In this document: one piece after another, positions 15,836 to 24,652 of the stretch
Numbering within the stretch: position 1 is the stretch's first letter
Layout: each line of letters opens with the position of its first letter
Source of the DNA: Clostridium sp. CAG:273
Lineage (GTDB): Bacteria; Bacillota; Clostridia; TANB77; CAG-508
Direction: 5' to 3'
Length of the DNA stretch: 39,748 bases
NCBI GenBank assembly: GCA_000438355.1
Contig: FR901446.1
Location: forward strand, 1 to 39,748
Program-made: the position numbers and the translations under genes
The notes under the pieces: generated by a model
What the model was told of the DNA's origin: nothing
Database searches by the model: none
Seen by the model: only the letters and a program-made list of their open reading frames with translations

Positions 15836-16383
15836 TGGATATCATAAAATCAATAGAACATGAACAACTAAAAGATAAGATACCAGATTTGAAAGTTGGT
15901 GATACAGTAAGAGTACACCAAAAAATTAAAGAAGGTAACAGAGAAAGAATTCAAGTTTTTGAAGGAATTATTATAAAAAAACAAGGTGGAGGATTAAACG
16001 CTACATTTACAGTAAGAAAAATAGCTTATGGTGTTGGAGTTGAAAAAACATTTTTAATTCACTCACCATTAGTAGAAAAAGTAGAAGTAGTAAGAGTTGG
16101 TAAAGCAAGAAGAGCAAAACTATATTACTTAAGAGACAGAATTGGTAAAGCAGCTAAGACAAAAGAAGATATAGGTGCTAGAATTGAAACTAACGAAATT
16201 AGTGTAAAAGAAACTGTAGAAGCACCTGTTTCTGAAGAAGTTGCAACACCAGTAGAAGATAGCAAAGAAGAAGCACCAGCTGTAAAAGAGGAAACTCCAG
16301 TTGTTGAAGAAGTTGTAGATACAGTTAAAGAAGAAAAAGTTGAAACTGTAAAAGAAACTTCAGAAGAAAAAGAAAGTAAATAA
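15835..16383 (+). CDS. rplS: 50S ribosomal protein L19 with acidic C-terminal extension
   Basis: L19 sits at the subunit interface. Residues 1-115 are the normal protein, with VGDTVRVHQKIKEGNRER, VFEGIIIKKQGGG and RVGKARRAKLYYLRDRIGK as landmarks split along the chain. Residues about 116-182 are an added tail built almost only of Val, Glu, Lys, Pro and Thr in loose repeats (EAPVSEEV, EEAPAVKEE, EETPVVEEVV). L19 usually ends near 115-120. The tail is in frame, in good coding register, and is followed by a proper terminator, so it is not read-through. Last gene of the operon. Confidence 0.97.
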   Translation: MDIIKSIEHEQLKDKIPDLKVGDTVRVHQKIKEGNRERIQVFEGIIIKKQGGGLNATFTVRKIAYGVGVEKTFLIHSPLVEKVEVVRVGKARRAKLYYLRDRIGKAAKTKEDIGARIETNEISVKETVEAPVSEEVATPVEDSKEEAPAVKEETPVVEEVVDTVKEEKVETVKETSEEKESK

Positions 16384-16416
16384 TATTTAAAGAAATAATT
16401 AAAATAAGAAATACGA

Positions 16417-16453
16417 AAATAAACTTTGTTATATCAAATAGCAAGGTTTATTT
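16417..16453 (+). terminator. Terminator of the ylxM-rplS operon
   Basis: AAATAAACTTTG (16417-16428) pairs with CAAGGTTTATTT (16442-16453), with one G-U pair and a T-run. Confidence 0.88.
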
Positions 16454-16556
16454 TTTTGTTGGGGTATTTTCTTATTCTATTACTTAAGACATTATCACAT
16501 TTTTTCATATACATAAAATAATTAAGAATTTTTATCTATTTTTTTTATTTTTAATG

Positions 16557-16565
16557 TGATATAAT
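16557..16565 (+). promoter_or_regulatory. Extended -10 promoter of dnaE
   Basis: TGATATAAT (16557-16565), an extended -10, 37 bases before the ATG. The -35 position is weak. The same ATGTGATATAAT word precedes the choloylglycine hydrolase gene. Confidence 0.7.
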
Positions 16566-16602
16566 GAGGTCGAAAAAAGTAGAATAATAAAGGGAGCAGA
16601 AA

Positions 16603-19600
16603 ATGTCAAATTTTGTACACTTACATATACATAGTGAATATAGTTTACTTGATGGAGCAAATAGAATAAAAGATTTACCAATTAGAGCAAAAGAGTTAGG
16701 AATGGATGCCATAGCTCTTACTGACCATGGTTCAATGTTTGGAACAATAGATTTTTACAAAGCATGTAAAGCAAATGGAATAAAACCAATAATTGGATGT
16801 GAAGTGTACGTGGCACCAAGAAGTAGGAAAGATAAAGATCCTAATTTAGATGCTAGATACAATCATTTAATTTTACTTGCTAAAAATAATGATGGATATA
16901 AAAACTTAGCTAAGCTTGTATCATTAGGGTATACAGAGGGATTTTATTATAAGCCGCGAATAGATAAGGAAACATTAGAACAATATCACGAAAATTTAAT
17001 ATGCTGTAGTGCGTGCCTAGCTGGTGAGGTAAATCAAGCAATATTAAAGAATAATATGGAAGAAGCAAAAAAAGTTGCTTTATGGTTTAAAAAATTATTT
17101 GGAGAAGATTATTACTTAGAAATACAAAATAATGGAATAAAAGAACAGGTATTAGTAAATCAAAAGCTAATAGAATTATCTAGAGAGCTAGATATACCAC
17201 TTGTTGCAACAAATGATGCTCATTACTTGAAAAGAGAAGATGCATACAATCATGAAGTACTATTATGCATACAAACAGGAAAGAAAATGTCTGATGAAGA
17301 CAGAATGAAATTTGAAACAGACGAATTATATGTAAAATCTCCAGAAGAAATGAGTGATTATTTTAAAAATGTTCCAGAAGCAATAGAAAATACTGTTAAA
17401 ATTGCAGAAAAGTGTAATGTAGAGTTTGAATTTGGACATACAATTTTACCTAACTACGATGTTCCAGAAGAATTTGAGACACACTATGATTATTTAAAAA
17501 AGTTATGTGATGATGGAATAAAAAATAGGTATGGCGAAAATCCAACTAAAGAAATATTAGAAAGAGCAGAATTTGAAATGAATGTTATAAACCAAATGGG
17601 ATATGTAGATTACTTTTTAATTGTTTGGGATTATATACATTATGCAAAAACTCATAATATTCCAGTTGGACCTGGACGTGGTTCTGGAGCAGGTTCCATT
17701 GTAGCATATGCAATAGAAATAACAGACATTGACCCAATAAAGTATGGATTGATTTTTGAAAGATTTTTAAATCCAGAAAGAATAAGTATGCCCGATTTTG
17801 ATGTTGACTTTTGCTATGAAAAAAGAGACCAAGTTATAGACTATGTTTGTAGAAAATATGGTCATGACCATGTGTCTCAAATTATTACATTTGGAACTAT
17901 GTCTGCAAGGATGGTAATACGCGATGTGGGAAGAGTTTTAGATGTACCATATGCAGAAACAGATAAAATAGCAAAAATGGTTCCAAACGAATTGCATATA
18001 ACAATAAAAAAAGCAATGGAACAAAATAGAGAATTAAGAGATTTATACGAACAAAACTCAGACATGAAAAAAATGCTAGATATTGCTATGGCTTTAGAAG
18101 GAATGCCAAGACAGGCGTCAACACATGCATGTGGAATTGTTATTACAAAAGACCCGGTTGTAGATTATGTTCCACTTTACAGAAGAGATGATATAATTTC
18201 AACACAATATATAATGACAACATTGGAAGAGCTAGGACTTTTGAAAATGGACTTTTTAGGACTTAGAACTCTTACTGTTATTCAAGACACAATAGAGCTA
18301 GTTAAAGCAAATAGAGGCATAGATGTAGAATTTGACAAAGATATGAATGATTCTAAAGTATATAAATTATGGCAAGATGGAAACAGTGTTGGAATATTCC
18401 AATTTGAAAGTCAAGGTATGACTAACTTTATGAAGGAATTAAAACCAGACTGCTTAGAAGATATTATAGCTGGGGTTTCATTATATAGACCTGGACCAAT
18501 GGATCAAATACCAAGGTATATCGCAAATAAAAAAGATCCAGAACATGCTGTATATACACATCCTGCATTAAAACCAATATTAGAGGTTACATATGGTTGT
18601 ATGGTATATCAAGAACAAGTTATGCAAATAGTTAGAGACTTGGCAGGGTATTCTTTAGGTAGAGCAGACCTAGTAAGACGTGCCATGGGAAAGAAAAAAC
18701 TAGACGTAATGGCAAAAGAAAGAGAAAATTTTATACATGGGCAAGTAGATGAAAACGGAAATATAATTATAAAAGGTTGTGTAAGAAACGGTATAGATGA
18801 GAAATCTGCAAATAAAATATTTGATGAGATGGCAGAATTTGCAAAATATGCATTTAATAAGTCACATGCAGCATGTTATGCAGTAGTTGCTTATAGAACA
18901 GCTTATTTAAAGGCATATTATCCTGTAGAATTTATGGCTGCAATGCTTAATAGTTTTTTAGGAAATTTAGATAAAATACCAGCATACACAGAAGAATGTA
19001 AAAGACTAAATATACAAATTTTAAAACCAGATATAAATAAAAGTTATACTAAATTTACTGTAGATGGAGACAAAATAAGATTTGGACTGGGAAGCGTTAA
19101 AAATGTTGGTACATCAGCTGTTGATGAAATAGTAGCAGAAAGAGATAGAAATGGACAATTTAAAGATTTTACAGATTTTTGTGAAAGAATACAAGAAACA
19201 AATGTAAATAAAAAATGTATAGAAAGTTTAATAAAAGCAGGTGCATTTGATGAATTTAATGAAACTAGAAGAACATTAATGGAGTCATTTGAAAGCATTT
19301 TGGACACCATAACAAGCAGTAACAAAAAAGAACTTGAAGGTCAAGTTAATATGTTTGATTTAGGTGGTAGTGATTCAAAAGAAATGAAATATACATTTAA
19401 AGAATTTCCGGAATATAGTAGAAAAGAGCTTTTATTTATGGAAAAAGAAATGCTTGGACTATATATTTCAGGTCATCCATTAGATAATATAAGACATCAA
19501 ATAGAAATGCAAACAAATATAAATTCTTTTCAAATGAGACAAATGGAAAATACAGATGAGATTGGAGATGAAATTAGACAAGAAATAAAAGATGGGCAGA

Positions 19601-20076
19601 TGGTAAAATATGCAGGAATAATTACAAAAATAAAGAAAAAGTATACAAAAAATAATAAACTTATGGCATTTCTAACAGTGGAAGACTTATATGGACCAAC
19701 AGAAATAATATTGTTTGAAAGTGCATATCAAAATTGTGCTAATGTACTAATGGAAGATAATATTGTTTTGGTAAATGGGAGATTGAGTGTAAGAGAAGAC
19801 GAGGAAACAAAAATAGTTGCAAATCAGATAACAGAATTTGCAACAAAAAAGAAAAGTATATTTATATTAGATGTTACCTCATTAGATGAAAAAACAAAAG
19901 TAAAACTAAAGGGAGCAATAAAATTTTTTACTGGAGATAGAAATAATATGCCTTTGGAAATTATAAATAATACTGTAAAAAGTATGGCAGGAGGAATATA
20001 TATAACACCAGAAATTCTTAAGGAATTTCAAGAATTAATAGGTACAGAAAATGCCAAAGTAGAGGAGGTGGAATAA
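16603..20076 (+). CDS. dnaE: DNA polymerase III alpha subunit DnaE
   Basis: A replicative DNA polymerase, 1157 residues, of the DnaE1-like length class. The N-terminal PHP domain begins HLHIHSEYSLLDG (about 6-18) with further histidines at TDHGS. The polymerase core has GPGRGSGAGSIVAYAIEI (about 354-371) and the catalytic aspartates in MPDFDVDF (about 396-403). The helix-hairpin-helix region is followed by an OB fold (AGIITKIKKK, about 1005 onward). Firmicutes usually also carry PolC for leading-strand synthesis, which is not in this window. Ribosome site AAAGGGAG. The next small gene starts 2 bases after the stop. Confidence 0.98.
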   Translation: MSNFVHLHIHSEYSLLDGANRIKDLPIRAKELGMDAIALTDHGSMFGTIDFYKACKANGIKPIIGCEVYVAPRSRKDKDPNLDARYNHLILLAKNNDGYKNLAKLVSLGYTEGFYYKPRIDKETLEQYHENLICCSACLAGEVNQAILKNNMEEAKKVALWFKKLFGEDYYLEIQNNGIKEQVLVNQKLIELSRELDIPLVATNDAHYLKREDAYNHEVLLCIQTGKKMSDEDRMKFETDELYVKSPEEMSDYFKNVPEAIENTVKIAEKCNVEFEFGHTILPNYDVPEEFETHYDYLKKLCDDGIKNRYGENPTKEILERAEFEMNVINQMGYVDYFLIVWDYIHYAKTHNIPVGPGRGSGAGSIVAYAIEITDIDPIKYGLIFERFLNPERISMPDFDVDFCYEKRDQVIDYVCRKYGHDHVSQIITFGTMSARMVIRDVGRVLDVPYAETDKIAKMVPNELHITIKKAMEQNRELRDLYEQNSDMKKMLDIAMALEGMPRQASTHACGIVITKDPVVDYVPLYRRDDIISTQYIMTTLEELGLLKMDFLGLRTLTVIQDTIELVKANRGIDVEFDKDMNDSKVYKLWQDGNSVGIFQFESQGMTNFMKELKPDCLEDIIAGVSLYRPGPMDQIPRYIANKKDPEHAVYTHPALKPILEVTYGCMVYQEQVMQIVRDLAGYSLGRADLVRRAMGKKKLDVMAKERENFIHGQVDENGNIIIKGCVRNGIDEKSANKIFDEMAEFAKYAFNKSHAACYAVVAYRTAYLKAYYPVEFMAAMLNSFLGNLDKIPAYTEECKRLNIQILKPDINKSYTKFTVDGDKIRFGLGSVKNVGTSAVDEIVAERDRNGQFKDFTDFCERIQETNVNKKCIESLIKAGAFDEFNETRRTLMESFESILDTITSSNKKELEGQVNMFDLGGSDSKEMKYTFKEFPEYSRKELLFMEKEMLGLYISGHPLDNIRHQIEMQTNINSFQMRQMENTDEIGDEIRQEIKDGQMVKYAGIITKIKKKYTKNNKLMAFLTVEDLYGPTEIILFESAYQNCANVLMEDNIVLVNGRLSVREDEETKIVANQITEFATKKKSIFILDVTSLDEKTKVKLKGAIKFFTGDRNNMPLEIINNTVKSMAGGIYITPEILKEFQELIGTENAKVEEVE

Positions 20077-20078
20077 AG

Positions 20079-20309
20079 GTGAATTTAAATTACAACGATG
20101 CAGAACAAAAAAATGAATATGTTACTAAAAAGACATTTGTTATTACAACTGTAATATTATCTATAGCATTAATAATTGTAACAATATTTTTACTATTTTA
20201 CTTTAACAGTAAACTACAAAAAACAGTAGAAAGTTTAGAAATAAAAGATGATTTAACATTAATACAAAAGGAAGATAATAGCTGGATAAATAATGTAAAT
20301 GTTGAGTAA
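20079..20309 (+). CDS. Small single-pass membrane protein, function unknown
   Basis: 76 residues: a polar N-terminus, one transmembrane helix at about 22-45 (VITTVILSIALIIVTIFLLF) and a charged C-terminus of about 30 residues. It starts with GTG two bases after dnaE, with GAGGAGG inside the dnaE 3' end, so it is translationally coupled to the polymerase gene. No family is recognised. A role in replication is suggested only by position. Confidence 0.7.
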   Translation: MNLNYNDAEQKNEYVTKKTFVITTVILSIALIIVTIFLLFYFNSKLQKTVESLEIKDDLTLIQKEDNSWINNVNVE

Positions 20310-20428
20310 ATTATAGTAAGAATAGAATAAAATTGAATATAAAGTACAAACACAAAAATTTAAAAATAAATGCAGATTGTAAAAGTAAAATATAACTAAA
20401 AAATAAATGTAGAATAATTTGAAAAATA

Positions 20429-20457
20429 TTGACAGTATACATAATATATGATAAAAT
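20429..20457 (+). promoter_or_regulatory. Promoter of the FN3 protein gene
   Basis: TTGACA (20429-20434), 17 bases, TAAAAT (20452-20457), 27 bases before the ATG. A strong consensus. Confidence 0.8.
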
Positions 20458-20484
20458 GTTGTCGGATTAAAAAGGAGGGATTTT

Positions 20485-22302
20485 ATGATGAAACATAAAA
20501 ATATTTCGATTGTTTTTATTTCATTATTAATCATAGCAATTCTACTAATGATGAGTCCAAGAATGCTAGCATACACAATCCCAGCAGTAGAAAATTTAAA
20601 AGTTGAATATACTGATGGAACAGCAAACTTAAGCTGGTCAAGTGTAACAAATGCTGATGGATATGAAGTTTTTGTTAATATTCCAGGTTATGGTTATGCT
20701 AATATTGGTTCAGTATCTGAAAATAAAGTTTCTGTAATAGGAATTTCAGAAGACACAGCATATTCTGTAAAAGTAAGAGCTTATGAATATGTAAATAACA
20801 TAAAAGAAGTTGGAAACTTTTCTAATGAAGTAGACTTTGATACAAACAAAGAAGCGGATTTAGATAGAGTAACAGGTGTAAAAGTAGAAACAACAGGAAA
20901 TATTGCAAAAGTAGAATGGAATGCTGTTTCAGAAGCAACTGGTTATGAGGTATATGTAGACATACCAAATTATGGATTTTTAAAAATTGGTAATGCAACA
21001 ACAAATTCAGCAGTATTAATGGGATTCCAAACAAATGGAAAATATGCTGTAAAAATAAGAGCTTTTAAAGGAACAAATGGAAAAGATGGTTATGGAGAAT
21101 TTTCGTCATCAAAAACATTTTATATAAATAGTGAAGACCTAGATGATGACAAAAAAGAAGAATTAGACCAAGTTAAAGATTTAGAATATAACTTAGAAAA
21201 AGATAAAGTATATTTAAATTGGTCTAAAGTAAAAGATGCAGACGAATATATTGTTTATATATCAATAAATGGTGGTAACTACAGTGAAATAGGAAGAGTT
21301 ACAGGAAGAGAAGCAACAATAAATGATTTAAGAGAAAATACTACATATAAAGTAAAAATCGCAGCATATAATAAACATGATGATGTTTATGGAAAAGAGT
21401 CTAATGTTATAACTTTTAAAACAGACAAAAGTTTTGAAGAAGAAATAGAATTAGACAAGGTAAGAAATTTATCTGTAGATATAGATGGAAATAGAGCTTA
21501 TTTAGATTGGTCTAAAGTAAAAGATGCAGACAAATATGAAATTTATTTATCTAAAAATGGAAAAGCATATAGTTTAGCAGGAACAGTAACAAAAAATAGT
21601 GCAACAATTTCAGATTTAGACTATAACACATCATATAAAGTAAAAGTAAGAGCATATAATGAAAAATATGATGAATATGGTACATATTCAGACATAAAAA
21701 GTTTTAAAACAGAAGAAGATGACACAATAGAAGTTGGAAAAGTAAAAAATATAGATATAGATGTAAATGGAAACAGAGTAGATTTAGATTGGTCAAAAGT
21801 AACTAATGCAGATGAATATGAAGTTTATTTATCTAAAAATAGTGGATCTTATGACTTAATTGGTACAGTAAAAAATAATAATGCAACAATTTCTAATCTA
21901 TCATATAATACATCATATAAAATAAAAATAAGAGCATATAATAAGAAATATGATGAATATGGTGCGTATTCAGATATAGAAAGCTTTAAAACAGAAAAAT
22001 ATAATAGTAGTATAAACAACGAAGAAGTTGGAAAAGTAAAAAATGTAAATGCAAGTGTAACAGGAAGTACAGTATATTTATCTTGGAAATCTGTGCCAGG
22101 TGCAGTAAAATATGAAATACAATTTACAGTACCAGGATACGGAGGAGCTACATCAATATGGTCAGAAGGACCAGGCAGAACAATTTCTGGATTAACAAAT
22201 AAAACATCAAATTATACAGCAAGAGTAAGAGCATATAAATATGTAGATGGACGTTTAGTGCCAGGAGAATATTCAGATGTAGTTAGATTTAAAGGAAAAT
22301 AA
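20485..22302 (+). CDS. Secreted protein with six fibronectin type III domains
   Basis: 605 residues. A signal peptide (MMKHKN, then the hydrophobic stretch to about residue 25, cleavage likely after RMLA near residue 29) is followed by six FN3 domains of about 85-95 residues, with no other domain. Each has the W-S-x-V and Y-x-V-x-x-R-A-Y landmarks. Domains 4 and 5 are nearly alike and 3 close to them, indicating recent duplication. Domains 1, 2 and 6 share an IPGYG-like loop. No LPXTG, SLH or other anchor is visible, so it is secreted or held by other means. It could be a carbohydrate- or matrix-binding spacer protein. The ribosome site AAAGGAGGG is strong; ATG at 20485 or 20488 both fit. Confidence 0.85.
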   Translation: MMKHKNISIVFISLLIIAILLMMSPRMLAYTIPAVENLKVEYTDGTANLSWSSVTNADGYEVFVNIPGYGYANIGSVSENKVSVIGISEDTAYSVKVRAYEYVNNIKEVGNFSNEVDFDTNKEADLDRVTGVKVETTGNIAKVEWNAVSEATGYEVYVDIPNYGFLKIGNATTNSAVLMGFQTNGKYAVKIRAFKGTNGKDGYGEFSSSKTFYINSEDLDDDKKEELDQVKDLEYNLEKDKVYLNWSKVKDADEYIVYISINGGNYSEIGRVTGREATINDLRENTTYKVKIAAYNKHDDVYGKESNVITFKTDKSFEEEIELDKVRNLSVDIDGNRAYLDWSKVKDADKYEIYLSKNGKAYSLAGTVTKNSATISDLDYNTSYKVKVRAYNEKYDEYGTYSDIKSFKTEEDDTIEVGKVKNIDIDVNGNRVDLDWSKVTNADEYEVYLSKNSGSYDLIGTVKNNNATISNLSYNTSYKIKIRAYNKKYDEYGAYSDIESFKTEKYNSSINNEEVGKVKNVNASVTGSTVYLSWKSVPGAVKYEIQFTVPGYGGATSIWSEGPGRTISGLTNKTSNYTARVRAYKYVDGRLVPGEYSDVVRFKGK

Positions 22303-22321
22303 AATATTTTTATTAAAAAGC

Positions 22322-22350
22322 TTGATATTTATATAAATATAGGATATAAT
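22322..22350 (+). promoter_or_regulatory. Promoter of the rimP-nusA-infB operon
   Basis: TTGATA (22322-22327), 17 bases, TATAAT (22345-22350). Confidence 0.75.
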
Positions 22351-22372
22351 AGTTAAAGCATAAGAGTTTAAG

Positions 22373-22397
22373 AAGAGTGGGAACAAATCCCACTCTT
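22373..22397 (+). promoter_or_regulatory. 5' leader hairpin of the rimP operon
   Basis: A perfect 10-bp GC-containing stem, AAGAGTGGGA (22373-22382) with TCCCACTCTT (22388-22397), and a 5-base loop, inside the leader and 25 bases before rimP. No T-tract follows (TTAGTC), so it is not a simple terminator. It could be a NusA-responsive pause or attenuation site or an mRNA stabiliser. It may instead terminate the FN3 transcript. Confidence 0.6.
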
Positions 22398-22422
22398 TAG
22401 TCTTAATAGGAGGAATTTGTAA

Positions 22423-22887
22423 ATGCCTAAAATAGAGGAAAATGTAGAAACCCTAATTATGCCAATTATAGAAGATTTGGGATATATTTTATATGATGTA
22501 CAATATGTAAAAGAAGCAAAAGATTATTATCTTAGAGTTTTTATTGATAAAAAAGAAGGAATATCTTTAGAAGATTGTGAAAAAGTAAACAATGCAATAA
22601 CAGATATTTTGGACGAAAAAAATTATATAAAAGATCAATATTTTTTAGAAATATCTTCACCAGGAATTGAAAGAATATTGAGAAAAGAAAAACATTTAGA
22701 AGATAATATTGGACAAAAAGTTTGTGTAAATTTATTCAAACCAATTGAGAAAGAAAAACAATTAATAGGTACTTTACAAAAATTTGATAAAGATAGTCTT
22801 TATATTAGCTGTAAAGATAGTGAAGGAACAATTAAAATAGAAAGAAAAAATATAAGTTTAATAAAAACAGTGTATGAATGGGATTAA
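22423..22887 (+). CDS. rimP: Ribosome maturation factor RimP
   Basis: A 154-residue 30S assembly factor (YlxS family). The N-terminal alpha/beta domain has DLGYILYDVQYVKE (about 18-31), LRVFIDKKEGI and the conserved YFLEISSPGIER (about 73-84). The C-terminal SH3-like barrel follows. It opens the conserved rimP-nusA-ylxR-ylxQ-infB-rbfA order. Ribosome site TAGGAGGAA. Confidence 0.96.
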   Translation: MPKIEENVETLIMPIIEDLGYILYDVQYVKEAKDYYLRVFIDKKEGISLEDCEKVNNAITDILDEKNYIKDQYFLEISSPGIERILRKEKHLEDNIGQKVCVNLFKPIEKEKQLIGTLQKFDKDSLYISCKDSEGTIKIERKNISLIKTVYEWD

Positions 22888-22908
22888 ATTAAGAAGGGAG
22901 TAATAAAA

Positions 22909-24033
22909 ATGAAAAAAGTAGTAAAGAAAAATACACCAGCAATTGACTCTACTGAGCTAATAATAGCAATGGAAGAGTTAGAAAAGGATAATGGTATACC
23001 AAAAGATTACTTACTAGAATCTATAGAAACAGCATTAGTTACAGCATATAAAAGAAACTTTGATTCAGCAGAAAATGTTAAAGTTACAATGGACAGAGAA
23101 ACTGGTGAAATTCATGTGTATGCAGAAAAAGATGTAGTAGAAATAGTAGAAGATCCACAATTACAAATAAATTTACAAGATGCTAAAAACATAAATAAAA
23201 ATTTAGAAATAGGAGACAAAGCAGAAGTAGAAATAATACCTAAAAATTTTGGTAGAATAGCTGCACAAACTGCAAAACAAGTTATAGTACAAAAAATTAG
23301 AGAAGTTTCAAGAAATGTTTTATTTAATGAATTTAATGAGAGAAAAGGCGAAATTGTTTCAGGAATTGTACAAAAGGCAGATGGAGGAGTTGTAGTATTA
23401 GATTTAGGAAAACTAGAAGGTGTAATGACTGTAAAAGAACAAGTTCCTACAGAAAAATATAGAGTTAACGATAAAATAAGAGCATATATATTAGATGTAG
23501 AAAGAGGAATAAAGGGAGCACCACAAGTTATGGTTTCTAGAACATCACCAGAATTTGTTAGAAAGTTATTTGAATTAGAAATTCCAGAAATATATGAAGG
23601 TGTTATAGAAATAAAGAGCGTATCTAGAGATCCAGGAAGTAGAAGTAAAATAGCAGTATATTCTCCAAACGAAAATATAGACCCAGTTGGTTCTTGTGTA
23701 GGTCAAAAAGGAATAAGAATTCAAAACATTATAAACGAGTTACATGGAGAAAAAATAGATGTTATAGAATGGAACGAAGATCCATCAATATTTATTTCTG
23801 CAGCATTACTTCCAGCACAAGTTATGGCAGTAGATATAAAAGAAGAAGAAAAATTTGCTCAAGTTATAGTTCCAGATGACCAATTATCTTTAGCAATAGG
23901 AAAAGCTGGTCAAAATGCACGTTTAGCTGCAAAACTTACTAATTGGAAAATAGACATAAAGAGTGAAAGCCAATTTAGAGAAATAATGATGCAAGCTCAA
24001 AATGAGCAAGAAAGTACAGAAAATGAAGAATAA
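22909..24033 (+). CDS. nusA: Transcription termination/antitermination factor NusA
   Basis: Binds RNA polymerase and controls pausing and termination; 374 residues, a typical Firmicutes length without the C-terminal acidic repeats. The N-terminal polymerase-binding domain runs to about 130, an S1 domain follows at about 135-200 (GEIVSGIVQKADGGVVVLDLG split), then two KH domains with the SVGQKGIRI-type loop read here as SCVGQKGIRIQ (about 263-273) and AIGKAGQNARLAAKL (about 330-344). It lies 21 bases after rimP, with ribosome site AAGGGAG. Confidence 0.98.
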   Translation: MKKVVKKNTPAIDSTELIIAMEELEKDNGIPKDYLLESIETALVTAYKRNFDSAENVKVTMDRETGEIHVYAEKDVVEIVEDPQLQINLQDAKNINKNLEIGDKAEVEIIPKNFGRIAAQTAKQVIVQKIREVSRNVLFNEFNERKGEIVSGIVQKADGGVVVLDLGKLEGVMTVKEQVPTEKYRVNDKIRAYILDVERGIKGAPQVMVSRTSPEFVRKLFELEIPEIYEGVIEIKSVSRDPGSRSKIAVYSPNENIDPVGSCVGQKGIRIQNIINELHGEKIDVIEWNEDPSIFISAALLPAQVMAVDIKEEEKFAQVIVPDDQLSLAIGKAGQNARLAAKLTNWKIDIKSESQFREIMMQAQNEQESTENEE

Positions 24034-24072
24034 TATATTAAAATAAAAATACATATAACAATAAGGAAAGTG

Positions 24073-24339
24073 ATGTATTTGAAAGCAATACCAGAAAGAA
24101 CATGCATTGGATGCAATGAAAAGAAACAAAAAAAAGAGCTAATAAGAATTGTAAAAGATAAAGAAGGAAATATAAGCATTGACGAAATAGGAAAATCAAA
24201 TGGTAGAGGTGCATATATTTGTAAAAATATAGAATGCTTAGAAAAAGCTATAAAATCTAAGAAATTAGAAAGAAGTTTAAAGACAAAAATTGATTTACAA
24301 ATTTATGAAAGTTTAAGAGGTGTAATGATTGGTAAATAA
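24073..24339 (+). CDS. ylxR: YlxR family RNA-binding protein
   Basis: An 88-residue DUF448/YlxR protein with its signature PERTCIGC near the start and GRGAYIC (about 47-53). Family members bind nucleic acid, and one has been linked to RNase P regulation in Bacillus. ATG at 24073 follows AAGGA; a GTG one codon earlier is possible. Its 3' end overlaps ylxQ by 11 bases. Confidence 0.93.
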   Translation: MYLKAIPERTCIGCNEKKQKKELIRIVKDKEGNISIDEIGKSNGRGAYICKNIECLEKAIKSKKLERSLKTKIDLQIYESLRGVMIGK

Positions 24340-24652
24340 TACTAAAGTTTTAAGACTAATAGGGTTAGCTATGAGGGCTGGTAAAGTAAAATTTGGAAGT
24401 GACAGTTGTATGGAAGCAATTATTCAAAATAAAATTAAAGTATTATTAGTTGCTAAAGACGCATCAGAAAGGACCAAGACAAATTTTAAAAGATTATGCC
24501 ATGATAAAAATATACCAATATATGAGGAATTTGAAGAGTATGATTTAAGTCATGCAATAGGTAAACAAAATAAAGTAATAATAGGAGTATGTGATGATAA
24601 TTTTTCAAAAGAAATTATAAAAATTCTAAGTGGGGGTGAGGTTATTGGATAA
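24329..24652 (+). CDS. ylxQ: YlxQ, L7Ae-like RNA-binding protein
   Basis: 107 residues of the L7Ae/L30e/S12e/Gadd45 family, which bind kink-turn RNAs. The start reads LIGLAMRAGKVKFGSD (about 10-25), with VAKDASERTKTNF at about 41-53. It begins with TTG inside the end of ylxR and ends inside the start of infB, so three genes are coupled by overlap. Confidence 0.92.
   Translation: MVNNTKVLRLIGLAMRAGKVKFGSDSCMEAIIQNKIKVLLVAKDASERTKTNFKRLCHDKNIPIYEEFEEYDLSHAIGKQNKVIIGVCDDNFSKEIIKILSGGEVIG

Noticed and set aside
20580..22302. FN3 repeats as a DNA-level tandem array
   Set aside because: Repeats are domain-level and diverged; only domains 3-5 are close, which is ordinary domain duplication.
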